Assembly (NCBI GenBank): GCA_021774785.1
Contig: JAJFIQ010000019.1
Span: 806,001-870,000 of the forward strand
Direction of reading: 5' to 3'
DNA length: 64,000 nucleotides
Source of the DNA: Emcibacter sp.
Lineage (GTDB): Bacteria; Pseudomonadota; Alphaproteobacteria; Sphingomonadales; Emcibacteraceae
Shown one piece after another: positions 41,054 through 50,673 of this stretch. The position numbers were made by a program, and so were the translations under genes. A model generated the notes under the pieces. That model saw nothing but the letters and a program-made list of their open reading frames with translations, was not told the DNA's origin and searched no databases. Numbering within the stretch: the stretch's first letter is position 1; the number at the start of each line of letters is the position of its first letter.

Positions 41054-42091
41054 TTACTTTTCTGATACCCCAAGTCTTTCCTGTATTACGCTGTTTGTCG
41101 TTGTATATCCACCTGCCATTTTCCGGTCAGGAAAGGCGTATTTAAAGGCGGCACGCGCCATGACAGCAGCCTCATAAAAGCCGGTCAGGATTAACTTTAT
41201 TTTACCGGGATAAGTACAAACATCACCAATGGCATAAATACCTTTTTGTGTGGTTTCAAAGGTTTCATGTTTCACTTCAACATGTTTTTTATGAAGGTTA
41301 AGACCCCATTCTGCAATTGGCCCCAGTTTAACCTTTAGCCCCATGAAGGGTAGCATATAATCGCATTCAATATTTACCACGTCACCTTTCAGGGTCGTAA
41401 CCTCCACATTGGAAAGTTGACCATTATCTCCCGTGAGGTCGGTGACATTGCCATATTGCACATCCAGTGCATTGTCCTCTGCCAGCTCAAGCACCTGCTG
41501 GGCAGTATCATAAGCACCACGGAATTCTTCCCGTCTATGGACCAATGTAACTTTTTCCGCAATGGGTGACAGATTTATAGCCCAGTCAAGAGCAGAATCC
41601 CCACCACCAACAATGACAAGTTTCTTGTCCCTATATTTTTCCATTTTGTGAACGGCATAATCAAAGGATTTTTCTTCAAATTCAGCGCGATTTTTAAAGG
41701 GAGGTTTTTTGGGAACGAAACTACCCGCCCCCACAGCAACAACTATAATCGGGGCCTCAATCATGGTTCCCAGCGTGGTCGAAACCCGCCAATTACCATT
41801 CTCCTGTTTTTCAAGAGTCTCGGCCTGCTGAGCCAGATGAAAGGTGGGATCAAACGGGCTTGCCTGTTTCATCAGGTCATCCACCAGTTCTTTACCTGTT
41901 ACAGAAGGACGTGAAGGAATATCATAGATAGGTTTTTCGGGATAAAGTTCTATACATTGCCCCCCGGGGCGGTCCAGATTATCAATCAAATGACACTTTA
42001 ACCCCAATAATCCGGCCTCAAATACCGCAAACAGGCCCACTGGCCCTGTTCCGATAATGATCATGTCTGTGGTGATAATTTTATGCTCCAT
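41054..42091 (-). CDS. ferredoxin-NADP+ reductase (thioredoxin-reductase-like type)
   Basis: IIGTGPVGLFAVFEAG, GGQCIELYPEKPIYDIPS, GGGDSALDWA, YAIGDVCTYPGK. Confidence 0.92.
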   Translation of the reverse strand: MEHKIITTDMIIIGTGPVGLFAVFEAGLLGLKCHLIDNLDRPGGQCIELYPEKPIYDIPSRPSVTGKELVDDLMKQASPFDPTFHLAQQAETLEKQENGNWRVSTTLGTMIEAPIIVVAVGAGSFVPKKPPFKNRAEFEEKSFDYAVHKMEKYRDKKLVIVGGGDSALDWAINLSPIAEKVTLVHRREEFRGAYDTAQQVLELAEDNALDVQYGNVTDLTGDNGQLSNVEVTTLKGDVVNIECDYMLPFMGLKVKLGPIAEWGLNLHKKHVEVKHETFETTQKGIYAIGDVCTYPGKIKLILTGFYEAAVMARAAFKYAFPDRKMAGGYTTTNSVIQERLGVSEK

Positions 42092-42171
42092 ATCCCATAT
42101 TCCATTTTTTTATTTAATATACTAAATCATAAACTTTAAAATACTCATACCAAATTGCCAATTCCCAATAA

Positions 42172-42273
42172 CTATGTAACCATTAGTAGATATGAACATG
42201 CAATCAAAAAAACAAAAAACATGAAAAGAATGGCCAGAATAACGTAAGTGAACTTTTCACGGCGCATAATCAT
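42172..42273 (-). CDS. candidate 33-aa single-TM protein
   Basis: MIMRREKFTYVILAILFMFFVFLIACSYLLMVT; no strong SD. Confidence 0.4.
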   Translation of the reverse strand: MIMRREKFTYVILAILFMFFVFLIACSYLLMVT

Positions 42274-42318
42274 AAAATACCCGAATCTGGCATAGCTTAC
42301 AGGTATATATATTATAGC

Positions 42319-42456
42319 ATGGCAATCCAGTTAACCCGGGAACTCAAGCCCAAACTCAAATATGAGATATTGAGAAAATATCTAGAGATTGCTGAAATGT
42401 ATAAGCCCTATATGCAAAGGGCACTAAACTTCCATAAACAACAGAGATTCTACTGA
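42319..42456 (+). CDS. candidate 45-aa basic small protein
   Basis: MAIQLTRELKPKLKYEILRKYLEIAEMYKPYMQRALNFHKQQRFY; protein-like composition, no strong SD. Confidence 0.4.
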   Translation: MAIQLTRELKPKLKYEILRKYLEIAEMYKPYMQRALNFHKQQRFY

Positions 42457-42661
42457 CCATTGCAGCCCAATAAAAATGTGCGTCATTCGATTTCGGTTAT
42501 TATCGTTAATATCGACCCTTTCTTCTGGTTATTCTTAACCTGTTGCAATCTTTGCTATTTTATTGAGTTGTTTTAAAGTAGTTTACAGAAACCCATGAGC
42601 CGCTATCTTGCATAGCCCTAAACAACAATAAACAGATGAGCATATAGAGATTATATAAAAG

Positions 42662-43807
42662 ATGGATAATTCTTCTTTCAAGGACTTTAGCACGCTGGTC
42701 AAAGACGTGTGGGAGCATGGTGTATATGGCATAGATATCGGTAAAATTATCGTGGCCCTGCTGATTTTCTTTTTCTTCCTGCTGATACGCCGCCTGTTCA
42801 GTAAGATTATCATAAACCGACTTAAGGCGCTTACCCGTAAAACAAAAAATGATATGGATGATCAGGTAATAGATGCGCTGGAACACCCGTTACGATTCAT
42901 CCCCGTTGTTATTGGTGTTTTCCTCGCCACCGAAATCCTTGTTCTCACAGATGGGTTGCAACAGGGTGCCTATAATCTGAATCGCTCTTTAATCACATTT
43001 AACATTTTCTGGATTCTTTTTAAGATGGTTGGGCCATTGAGCCGATCATTCTCAGGCTTAAAGGGAATTTTTACCGATAGCATGATCTCGTGGTTGATTA
43101 AGGCAATGCGTGCTTTGGTTTTCTTCCTTGGGGCGGCGGCTATTCTGGAAATTTGGGGGATTGAGGTGGCACCGCTGATTGCCGGTCTGGGTCTGTTCGG
43201 GGTTGCGGTGGCCCTTGGTGCGCAGGATGTATTTAAAAACCTGATTGCCGGATTATTTATCATAGGCGAAAAAAGATTTCATCCCGGTGACTGGGTTCGT
43301 GTGGATGGCATTGTTGAAGGGACCGTTGAAGACATCGGCTTTCGCACCACAACAATCCGCCGTTTTGATAAGGCGCCGGTTTTTGTCCCCAACGCTAAGC
43401 TCGCCGATAATGCGGTGGTCAATTTTACCCGCATGACCCATCGTCGCATATATTGGAAGATTGGGCTGGTTTATGACACGACTATTGAACAGCTTCGGGA
43501 TGTGCGAGAAAGAATAGAATCCTATATTCTGACCAATGATGATTTCGCGAATCCATCGGAAGTAGCAACTTTTGTTCGTATCGATAGCTTTAATGATAGC
43601 TCTATCGACCTGATGCTCTATTGTTTTACCAAAACAACAGATTGGGGAGAATGGCTGGAAATAAAAGAAACCTTTGCCCTTGAAATCAAGGATATTGTTC
43701 AAAAAGCCGGTAGCAGTTTTGCTTTCCCCAGCCAATCCATTTATCTGGAAACAATGCCGGGCGGAGCCGAAAATTTTCCCCTGCCCGATGAAACTCAAAA
43801 TAAATAA
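42662..43807 (+). CDS. MscS-family mechanosensitive ion channel
   Basis: GLGLFGVAVALGAQDVFKNLIAGLFIIGEKRFHPGDWV. Confidence 0.95.
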   Translation: MDNSSFKDFSTLVKDVWEHGVYGIDIGKIIVALLIFFFFLLIRRLFSKIIINRLKALTRKTKNDMDDQVIDALEHPLRFIPVVIGVFLATEILVLTDGLQQGAYNLNRSLITFNIFWILFKMVGPLSRSFSGLKGIFTDSMISWLIKAMRALVFFLGAAAILEIWGIEVAPLIAGLGLFGVAVALGAQDVFKNLIAGLFIIGEKRFHPGDWVRVDGIVEGTVEDIGFRTTTIRRFDKAPVFVPNAKLADNAVVNFTRMTHRRIYWKIGLVYDTTIEQLRDVRERIESYILTNDDFANPSEVATFVRIDSFNDSSIDLMLYCFTKTTDWGEWLEIKETFALEIKDIVQKAGSSFAFPSQSIYLETMPGGAENFPLPDETQNK

Positions 43808-43854
43808 TTACTATATTAATAGAATGACAAGGATTTACGATATAGTCTTCGCCT

Positions 43855-44481
43855 ATGAATATGATAGCTCAAAAGAAATATGCCCCTGCAACCGACCGTA
43901 ACAGGGAACCAATATTAGCAGTCCTTAAGGACTGCATCCCGGATCATGGTACTATACTGGAACTAGCCAGCGGTAGCGGCCAGCATGCAATTTATTTTGT
44001 CGATCAGATGCCCGGTCATTACTGGCAGCCCAGTGATCCCGATGAAGAGAGCCGAAATAGCATCAGTGCATGGTGGTGGGAAGTACAATTGAATAATATT
44101 CTGCCTCCATTGAACATTAATGCCCAAGATGACATCTGGGACATAGAGAATGTAGAAATTCCCCAGCCAGTCACCTCTATAGTTTGTATTAATATGGTTC
44201 ATATCTCACCCTGGGAATCAACGGTTGGCTTGATTAAGGGTGCCTCCCGTATTCTTCCCAAAGATGGTATTTTATATCTTTATGGCCCCTATAAAGTAGA
44301 CGGCAAACATACGGCACCCAGCAATGAATTATTTGATATCAAACTGCGGTCGCAAAACCCGGAATGGGGTATTCGGGAATTAAATGATGTCATAAAGCTT
44401 GCCCATGAAAATGATCTGAGCCTTGTCAAAACTGTCGATATGCCCGCTAATAATCTTTCGATTATCTTTAAAGGTAACTAA
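43855..44481 (+). CDS. DUF938-family SAM-dependent methyltransferase-like protein
   Basis: APATDRNREPILAVLK, ILELASGSGQHAIYF, INMVHISPWE. Confidence 0.9.
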   Translation: MNMIAQKKYAPATDRNREPILAVLKDCIPDHGTILELASGSGQHAIYFVDQMPGHYWQPSDPDEESRNSISAWWWEVQLNNILPPLNINAQDDIWDIENVEIPQPVTSIVCINMVHISPWESTVGLIKGASRILPKDGILYLYGPYKVDGKHTAPSNELFDIKLRSQNPEWGIRELNDVIKLAHENDLSLVKTVDMPANNLSIIFKGN

Positions 44482-45634
44482 GCCACCAGTATTTCCGGCG
44501 GTTCTTTATATCCGCAAACCATTTACAGACCGGATAAAGTGTCACCACCAAAACAAACCAAACAATCCATACTACCGGCAGGCTAAAGCCATACTCTGCT
44601 GGAAAAGCGAAAGGGTCTTTCATTAGTGCCTGCCAGCCGAGTCCTTGATATTCGGAAGCTGCCAGCGCAGCGACATGAATAACATAAATATGCACCACAT
44701 AATAGAAGAAGGGCACCTGCCCAAAGGTGACCATCCAATTGACAAAAAGTCCGCGCCATTTTTCAGCATAAGACAGCATGATGAGACCAGGCCCCAGCGT
44801 TATCAATAGATAAAGCAAGGAAGGTGGATATTTAGTGACATTGATAAAAGCAAAGAAATTCCACAATGTTTCTTTCTGGCTAACCCAAACATTTGGATCG
44901 CCATAAAAATTAATCACCCGCAAAATAATGAACATGATGATAGCAGCAACACCAAAACCGATAAGTAACTGTTGCCGTTTATTCGCATCCATCTTGTACA
45001 GGACAGCCATTAAATAACCCAGCGGCATAACCCCTATCCACGGTATAACGGGATAGGCAATAAAGGCAGGAAAACCAAGATCAAGGGTATATACCGTATT
45101 ATGTAAACCATGCCATAATGGCCCGGCACCATTCACTGAGCCGGGGAGCGGGAATAAACCGAAATCAAGTAAATTATGGCCAAAGACAACAATGACAGCA
45201 AAAGAGGCAATAAACCATGTGGGTGTCCAGACAAGGGCCGACATCACAACCAGTGAAACGCCAATAGCCCATATGACCTGCAAAATGAAAAGACTGGTTA
45301 TGGGTTGAAATGTCCATCCAAAAGTAATCACAGTGAACTCAATGAATATCAACCACACACCGCGTGTAAAAAGAAACCTGCTTAATTCTGCTGTTGTTCG
45401 TCGCGCTGCCATCATACCAGCACTTAATCCCGCGAGTAAAACAAAAATCGGGGCGCAAAAATGGGTGATCCACCGCGTCATAAACAAGGCCCCATTGGTT
45501 TGCTCCAAATCCAAAGGGTCAAAACGAACATTCCAGAAATAATCACGCACATGGTCAAGTGCCATAATCACCATGACCAATCCACGCAGGAAATCTATTG
45601 AACTTAACCGATATGAGTTATCTGCTTGCGGCAT
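44468..45634 (-). CDS. DUF1624/heparan-alpha-glucosaminide acetyltransferase-like membrane protein
   Basis: SIDFLRGLVMVIMALDHVRDYF; multi-TM. Confidence 0.9.
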   Translation of the reverse strand: MPQADNSYRLSSIDFLRGLVMVIMALDHVRDYFWNVRFDPLDLEQTNGALFMTRWITHFCAPIFVLLAGLSAGMMAARRTTAELSRFLFTRGVWLIFIEFTVITFGWTFQPITSLFILQVIWAIGVSLVVMSALVWTPTWFIASFAVIVVFGHNLLDFGLFPLPGSVNGAGPLWHGLHNTVYTLDLGFPAFIAYPVIPWIGVMPLGYLMAVLYKMDANKRQQLLIGFGVAAIIMFIILRVINFYGDPNVWVSQKETLWNFFAFINVTKYPPSLLYLLITLGPGLIMLSYAEKWRGLFVNWMVTFGQVPFFYYVVHIYVIHVAALAASEYQGLGWQALMKDPFAFPAEYGFSLPVVWIVWFVLVVTLYPVCKWFADIKNRRKYWWLSYL

Positions 45635-45815
45635 GATTTTAACTCCATAGTTTATATATTAACTATACCCTTACGGTAATATCTTCCGTAACCAATAATG
45701 ATATAAGCTTATTTTAGGGTACGCCCTCTTTGTATTTTTTAATTAATTTACATATTATACAATTTCAGGTGGAAAGTATTTAATAATTTTCCCGACCACA
45801 AAACACCTACAACGG

Positions 45816-46352
45816 TTATTTTTTTGAGGCTTCCCATTGGTCAATGGGATGAAGCGGGCCGACAGGACACTGGTGTTCTTTGGTGGGAATACCAGTCATG
45901 CGGGTAAAAAGGTTATGAAAAGCACGCATTTCGCACCCCGGAGTACTAATGAGCGCAGCAATAAAAAAAGCACTGCCAAGATGTGAAAACAGATACAATT
46001 CCCAAGCCCAGATAGTACGTGCCAGAATGTATGTTCCTACAGCACCCAATATGAAATAGCCATATGCCACAAGAATGAGGATTATAACACCACTCACAAT
46101 TGCCGGACGCTTGCCCCAGGCGCGGGAATAGCCAATATTTATGACATAACTGATCAGAAAAAACCCCGGCAACATGCCGTTCCAGATTAACGGGCGAATG
46201 CCATATTCAGTGAAAAGGTCAGCCCGAACGTCCCAAAGTCCAACAACATACCAGATACAAGCACTACCAAAACCAAGCCGAACAAGCCGCCCTACGGGTC
46301 CAGGTTTCGGCAGAGTTCCACATTCCTCAAGTTTTAGGTCTGTTGTTGTCAT
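45816..46352 (-). CDS. integral membrane protein of unknown function
   Basis: 178 aa, several TM segments, Cys-containing tail. Confidence 0.6.
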   Translation of the reverse strand: MTTTDLKLEECGTLPKPGPVGRLVRLGFGSACIWYVVGLWDVRADLFTEYGIRPLIWNGMLPGFFLISYVINIGYSRAWGKRPAIVSGVIILILVAYGYFILGAVGTYILARTIWAWELYLFSHLGSAFFIAALISTPGCEMRAFHNLFTRMTGIPTKEHQCPVGPLHPIDQWEASKK

Positions 46353-46407
46353 GGCACACTTCTTGTTACAATCAAGGGCGTCAGATTCATTCAGCTTTCA
46401 AATAATA

Positions 46408-47736
46408 TCAACCGTTCAAAGTATCCTGAAAACGGATTGGCTGGCCGGTGGCCTCATCGGCCAGTTCGCCGTCCCACATAACCTTTTTGCCACGTATGAA
46501 TGTTCCCACTGGCTTACCAACAAGTTGCTTGCCGGTGAAAGGACTCCAGCCGCATTTGCTTTGCAGCCAATCTTCCTCGATTGTCCATTTTCGCTTCAGG
46601 TCAACAATGGTCAGGTCTGCATCATAGCCAACGGCTAGCCTGCCTTTACCCGCAATATTGAACAACCGTGCCGGCCCGGCACTGGTCAGGTCCACCAGCC
46701 GTTCCATGGATAGCATACCCTTATTGACTTGATCCAGCATCAAGGGCAGCAAGGTTTGCACCCCCGGCATGCCGGATGGACTTTTGGGATAAGGCAGGGC
46801 TTTCATTTCCTTTTCATGAGGCGCATGGTCAGAGCCCAAAACATCAACGATTCCGACGCTTAAAGCCTTCCACAGGCCAATGCGTTCATTTTCACCACGG
46901 ATCGGTGGGTTCATCTGAGCATAACTGCCTAACTCCGTATAACAATCCGGTCCAGAAAGGGTCAAATGCTGTGGTGTAACTTCCACTGAAGCCACATCCT
47001 TATAGGCCGCAAGCAAGGCCATTTCATTCTCTGTAGTGACATGAAGCACATGAATTCTGCGCCCCGTACGTCGGGCCAGTTCCAAAATACGGTCTGTCGC
47101 CTTATATGCACTTTCCGCGTCCCGCCATACGGGGTGTAGCTCAACCCCGCCCACTTCTGCCAGATGTTTTCGTTCGTTGAGCCTGTATTCATCTTCCGCG
47201 TGAATGGCTATTCTTCGGGTGCCGTTTGACAAAATATCTGCCAGCGTTTGATCGTCGGCGACCAGAAGGTCACCCGTGGATGACCCCATAAAAATTTTAA
47301 TACCACAACATCCGGGCAATCTTTCCAGTTTATGGAGATTTTTGGCATTCCTCTTTGATGCCCCCATATAAAAGGCGAAATCACACCACATGCGATTGGT
47401 GCCTCTTTTTACCTTGTCTTTCAACGCCTTTGCCGTGGTTGTAGACGGTTTTGTATTTGGCATCTCAAAAACGGCCGTAACACCCCCCATAACAGCCGCC
47501 CGGCTACCGCTTTCCAGATCTTCCTTGGCCTCTGCCCCCGGCTCCCGGAAATGAACCTGCGTATCAATCACTCCTGGCATAAGATGTAACCCACGCGCAT
47601 CAATAGTCTCTACGGCATCAACCTCATCAAGATGTCCGATGGCAACGACAATATCATCCTTGATCGCAACATCGGTCGCTTCTGTACCATTATGTGAGAC
47701 ACAAATCGCATTTTTGATCAGAATATCGATGGCCAC
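46408..47736 (-). CDS. pyrC: dihydroorotase (second copy)
   Basis: MPGVIDTQVHFREPG, GSDHAPHEKEMKALPYP, RLAVGYDADLTIVDL. Confidence 0.92.
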   Translation of the reverse strand: MAIDILIKNAICVSHNGTEATDVAIKDDIVVAIGHLDEVDAVETIDARGLHLMPGVIDTQVHFREPGAEAKEDLESGSRAAVMGGVTAVFEMPNTKPSTTTAKALKDKVKRGTNRMWCDFAFYMGASKRNAKNLHKLERLPGCCGIKIFMGSSTGDLLVADDQTLADILSNGTRRIAIHAEDEYRLNERKHLAEVGGVELHPVWRDAESAYKATDRILELARRTGRRIHVLHVTTENEMALLAAYKDVASVEVTPQHLTLSGPDCYTELGSYAQMNPPIRGENERIGLWKALSVGIVDVLGSDHAPHEKEMKALPYPKSPSGMPGVQTLLPLMLDQVNKGMLSMERLVDLTSAGPARLFNIAGKGRLAVGYDADLTIVDLKRKWTIEEDWLQSKCGWSPFTGKQLVGKPVGTFIRGKKVMWDGELADEATGQPIRFQDTLNG

Positions 47737-47845
47737 TAGAATCGCTCCCTTTTTTAAGTTATGGTTATGAGAATAACCTCATTTGAATAAATCAACAAGA
47801 AATTCCTTGAGGTAATAAAGTGTTAGGGTAGAGGGAAAAAATTAT

Positions 47846-48988
47846 ATGGGTCATGATAACAAAGCCTTGTTTTGTTGTGGTTCACGACCAGAGCTTATTA
47901 AAATCTATCCCGTCTACCGCCAATTACAAACGACCACAAAAATCACCCCATTGTTGTGCAATACAGGTCAACACAGGGATCTTATGCCCCCTCACCTTGA
48001 TAGCCTTGGAATAACGCCGGACTTTCAATTAAATGTCATGCGCAAAGAACAATGCCTGGATCAGCTTATGGCCCAGCTCTTCGCACAATTACCTAGTGCC
48101 TTTGACAACGCTCGCCCAGATATTGTTATCATTCAGGGTGATACGGCTAGTGCGCTGGCAAGTGCCATCCTTGCCTATAAAAAAAACTTACCTATAGCCC
48201 ATATTGAGGCGGGCCTTAGAACCCATGACAAATCATCCCCCTTCCCGGAGGAAATTTATCGGCAAAATATTACTACACTTGCTAAATGGCATTTCTGTCC
48301 CACTGAAAAAGCTCGGCAAAATTTGCTTAACGAAAATATTGCCGAAGAAAATATCTTTGTTACCGGCAATACATCAGTTGATATGGTTAAAAATACTTAT
48401 AAAGAATTAAATGGAGAAATATTTGATCTGCCCCTTCTGCGGCAAGATAAAACAAAACCTTACTTCCTGATTACCCTTCACCGCCGGGAAAGTCAGGGAG
48501 CACCACTTATGAGGATCACAAACAGTCTCCTGAATTTTGCAAAAAATAACCCGGAATTTCATTTCATTTTTCCTCTGCATCCTAATCCCGCCACATCACA
48601 AATGATAAAAGACCAGCTTGGCACCCAAAAAAATTTCTCCCTCATTACTCCATTGCCCTATCCGCAATTTGTCCGCCTTATGGCTGATGCCTTTGCCATC
48701 ATAACAGATTCTGGCGGTATTCAGGAAGAAGCTCCTTCGCTCAATACACCGGTCATAGTGGTGCGCAATAATACAGAACGGTCCGAGGGGATAGAAAGCG
48801 GATGCCTTCGCCTTGCAGGAACCAAAAAGGATACCATATTACAGGAACTGAACTTGCTAATTAACGACAAGGCGCATTATAAAAGAATGCAACAAGCTCA
48901 TAACCCATTCGGTGATGGCCAGGCAGCAAACAGAATAACGGCCCATCTGATAGATATAATAGAAAAAACCCATGCAAAGCCAATTTGA
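47846..48988 (+). CDS. wecB: UDP-N-acetylglucosamine 2-epimerase (non-hydrolysing)
   Basis: GSRPELIKIYPV, TGQHRDLM, HIEAGLRTHD, TDSGGIQEEAP. Confidence 0.93.
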   Translation: MGHDNKALFCCGSRPELIKIYPVYRQLQTTTKITPLLCNTGQHRDLMPPHLDSLGITPDFQLNVMRKEQCLDQLMAQLFAQLPSAFDNARPDIVIIQGDTASALASAILAYKKNLPIAHIEAGLRTHDKSSPFPEEIYRQNITTLAKWHFCPTEKARQNLLNENIAEENIFVTGNTSVDMVKNTYKELNGEIFDLPLLRQDKTKPYFLITLHRRESQGAPLMRITNSLLNFAKNNPEFHFIFPLHPNPATSQMIKDQLGTQKNFSLITPLPYPQFVRLMADAFAIITDSGGIQEEAPSLNTPVIVVRNNTERSEGIESGCLRLAGTKKDTILQELNLLINDKAHYKRMQQAHNPFGDGQAANRITAHLIDIIEKTHAKPI

Positions 48989-49793
48989 CCCCATCCCCTT
49001 AAACCATAGAGCCGTGATCACTATTTCTGGCACAGACAGAAAGAATTTTCTTCAAGGCTTGATTACCAACAACATTGAAAAAATATCGCAGCAAGAGGCC
49101 TTATATGCTGCCCTGCTCTCACCACAGGGTAAATATCTCCACGATTTCTTTATCTCGGAGTCGGGTGATACGCTCTTTCTCGATTGTGAAAGAGAAAGGC
49201 TGCCAGACCTTTTCCGACGGCTGATGATGTATAAACTTAGGGCAGATGTAGAAATTACAGATTGTTCAGATAACTATAGCATCCTCGCCACATCAAATAT
49301 GTCCAACGCTGCTCTTGTTTCTTGCCCAGACCCCCGACTTTCAGAAATGGGATTCCGGTCTATCCATGATGTATATGAGCATAAGGCAAGTGACCAATAT
49401 AATATGCTCCGCCTTATCCATGGATTACCGGAAGGGTCACGGGACTTTGATATAGACAGAACATTGATCCTTGAAGGCAATCTGGAACAATTAAACGGTG
49501 TTGACTTCGACAAAGGCTGTTATGTGGGACAAGAGGTCACCGCCCGCATGAAACATCGCGCCAACCTGAAAAAACGCCTGCTCCCCATTAAGGTTGATGG
49601 CCCTCTTCCCGAACGCGGAACAGTAATCACCGATGAAAATGGCAAAAAGATTGGCGATATCAGGTCCGGGCAAGATAATATGGCCATTGGCTATTTCCGG
49701 CTGGCCCAAATGGAATTTGACAAGACTTATGCCTGTGGCAATGCCATCGTTACGCCTTGGCAACCGGACTGGCTAATGAAGGAAGAAATATGA
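48972..49793 (+). CDS. ygfZ: YgfZ/GcvT-domain folate-binding protein
   Basis: signature KGCYVGQEVTARMKHR. Confidence 0.95.
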   Translation: MQSQFDPIPLNHRAVITISGTDRKNFLQGLITNNIEKISQQEALYAALLSPQGKYLHDFFISESGDTLFLDCERERLPDLFRRLMMYKLRADVEITDCSDNYSILATSNMSNAALVSCPDPRLSEMGFRSIHDVYEHKASDQYNMLRLIHGLPEGSRDFDIDRTLILEGNLEQLNGVDFDKGCYVGQEVTARMKHRANLKKRLLPIKVDGPLPERGTVITDENGKKIGDIRSGQDNMAIGYFRLAQMEFDKTYACGNAIVTPWQPDWLMKEEI

Positions 49794-50371
49794 GTGATAA
49801 AATACGCTGTAGCTGGCCGGGTAAAGACCCGCTTTATGTAACTTATCATGATGAAGAATGGGGGGAGCCAGTTTATGACTCACAACAGCTTTTTGAAAAA
49901 CTCATTCTGGACGGCTTTCAGGCAGGTCTGTCATGGATCACCATTCTGCGCCGTAAAGAAGGCTTTCTAAAAGCTTTTGAAAATTTTGACCCTGAAAAAA
50001 TTGCCCGTTACGGCGACAAAGATATTGAGCGTCTGATGAATGACAAAGCCATTATTCGCAACCGCCTGAAAATTCTGTCTACCATTACCAATGCACAGGT
50101 TTATCTGAATATGGAAAAAGAAAACCAAGGCGGTTTTTCAGAATTTCTATGGAGCTTTACCGGCGGCAAAACACTACAGAATGAATGGCAAAGCATAGAC
50201 AAGCTTCCTGCTGCCACCGCAGAGTCAGAGGCTATGAGTAAAGCCTTGAAAAAGAAAGGATTCAAATTTTGTGGCCCGACAATATGCTACGCCTTCATGC
50301 AAGCCGTAGGCATAGTGAACGACCATAACAGCAGTTGCTTCCGACATGCTGAATTAAAGGTAAACTTATAA
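49790..50371 (+). CDS. tag: DNA-3-methyladenine glycosylase I
   Basis: RCSWPGKDPLYVTYHDEEWGEPVYD, LILDGFQAGLSWITIL. Confidence 0.96.
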   Translation: MSDKIRCSWPGKDPLYVTYHDEEWGEPVYDSQQLFEKLILDGFQAGLSWITILRRKEGFLKAFENFDPEKIARYGDKDIERLMNDKAIIRNRLKILSTITNAQVYLNMEKENQGGFSEFLWSFTGGKTLQNEWQSIDKLPAATAESEAMSKALKKKGFKFCGPTICYAFMQAVGIVNDHNSSCFRHAELKVNL

Positions 50372-50389
50372 GTTAGGAACGCGTACTTT

Positions 50390-50491
50390 TTATACCACAA
50401 GAAATAAAAATATACCGCAGGTCAAAATACCAAATACTACAGCCTTGAGGAATTGCTTATGAACATCTGTTCTTTCAATTTGATACCGCAT
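50390..50491 (-). CDS. candidate 33-aa membrane peptide
   Basis: MRYQIERTDVHKQFLKAVVFGILTCGIFLFLVV; SD-like GCGGAG upstream. Confidence 0.6.
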   Translation of the reverse strand: MRYQIERTDVHKQFLKAVVFGILTCGIFLFLVV

Positions 50492-50551
50492 TTTTCTCTC
50501 CGCGCCCTGTACTAGGGCTTATAAACTCTTTCTGAGTTACTATTATCCGAC

Positions 50552-50578
50552 AAAAAAGGAGGCCGTATTCACCTCCTT
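50552..50578 (-). terminator. terminator-like hairpin whose 5' arm is AAGGAGGTGA
   Basis: AAGGAGG/CCTCCTT stem followed by TTTTTT on minus strand. Confidence 0.8.
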
Positions 50579-50600
50579 CGAGTCGATATTATTTAAAAGC

Positions 50601-50629
50601 AGTATAATATAATTTAGTCAAAAAAGCAA
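50601..50629 (-). promoter_or_regulatory. candidate sigma70 promoter TTGCTT-N17-TATACT
   Basis: -35 at 50624-50629, -10 at 50601-50606. Confidence 0.45.
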
Positions 50630-50635
50630 TCACAC

Positions 50636-50660
50636 AAAAAGACTAGTCCCTAGTTCTTTT
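50636..50660 (-). terminator. rodA terminator
   Basis: AAAAGAACTAG-GGA-CTAGTCTTTTT on minus strand, just after rodA stop. Confidence 0.75.
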
Positions 50661-50673
50661 AGCCTGTTTTTGC

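Noticed and set aside
43253-43798. 181-aa minus-strand ORF
   Set aside because: Antisense shadow of mscS coding sequence.
45690-45715. TTACGG...CCGTAA hairpin upstream of the DUF1624 gene
   Set aside because: Short AT-rich stem with no U-run or repetition; insufficient support as a feature.
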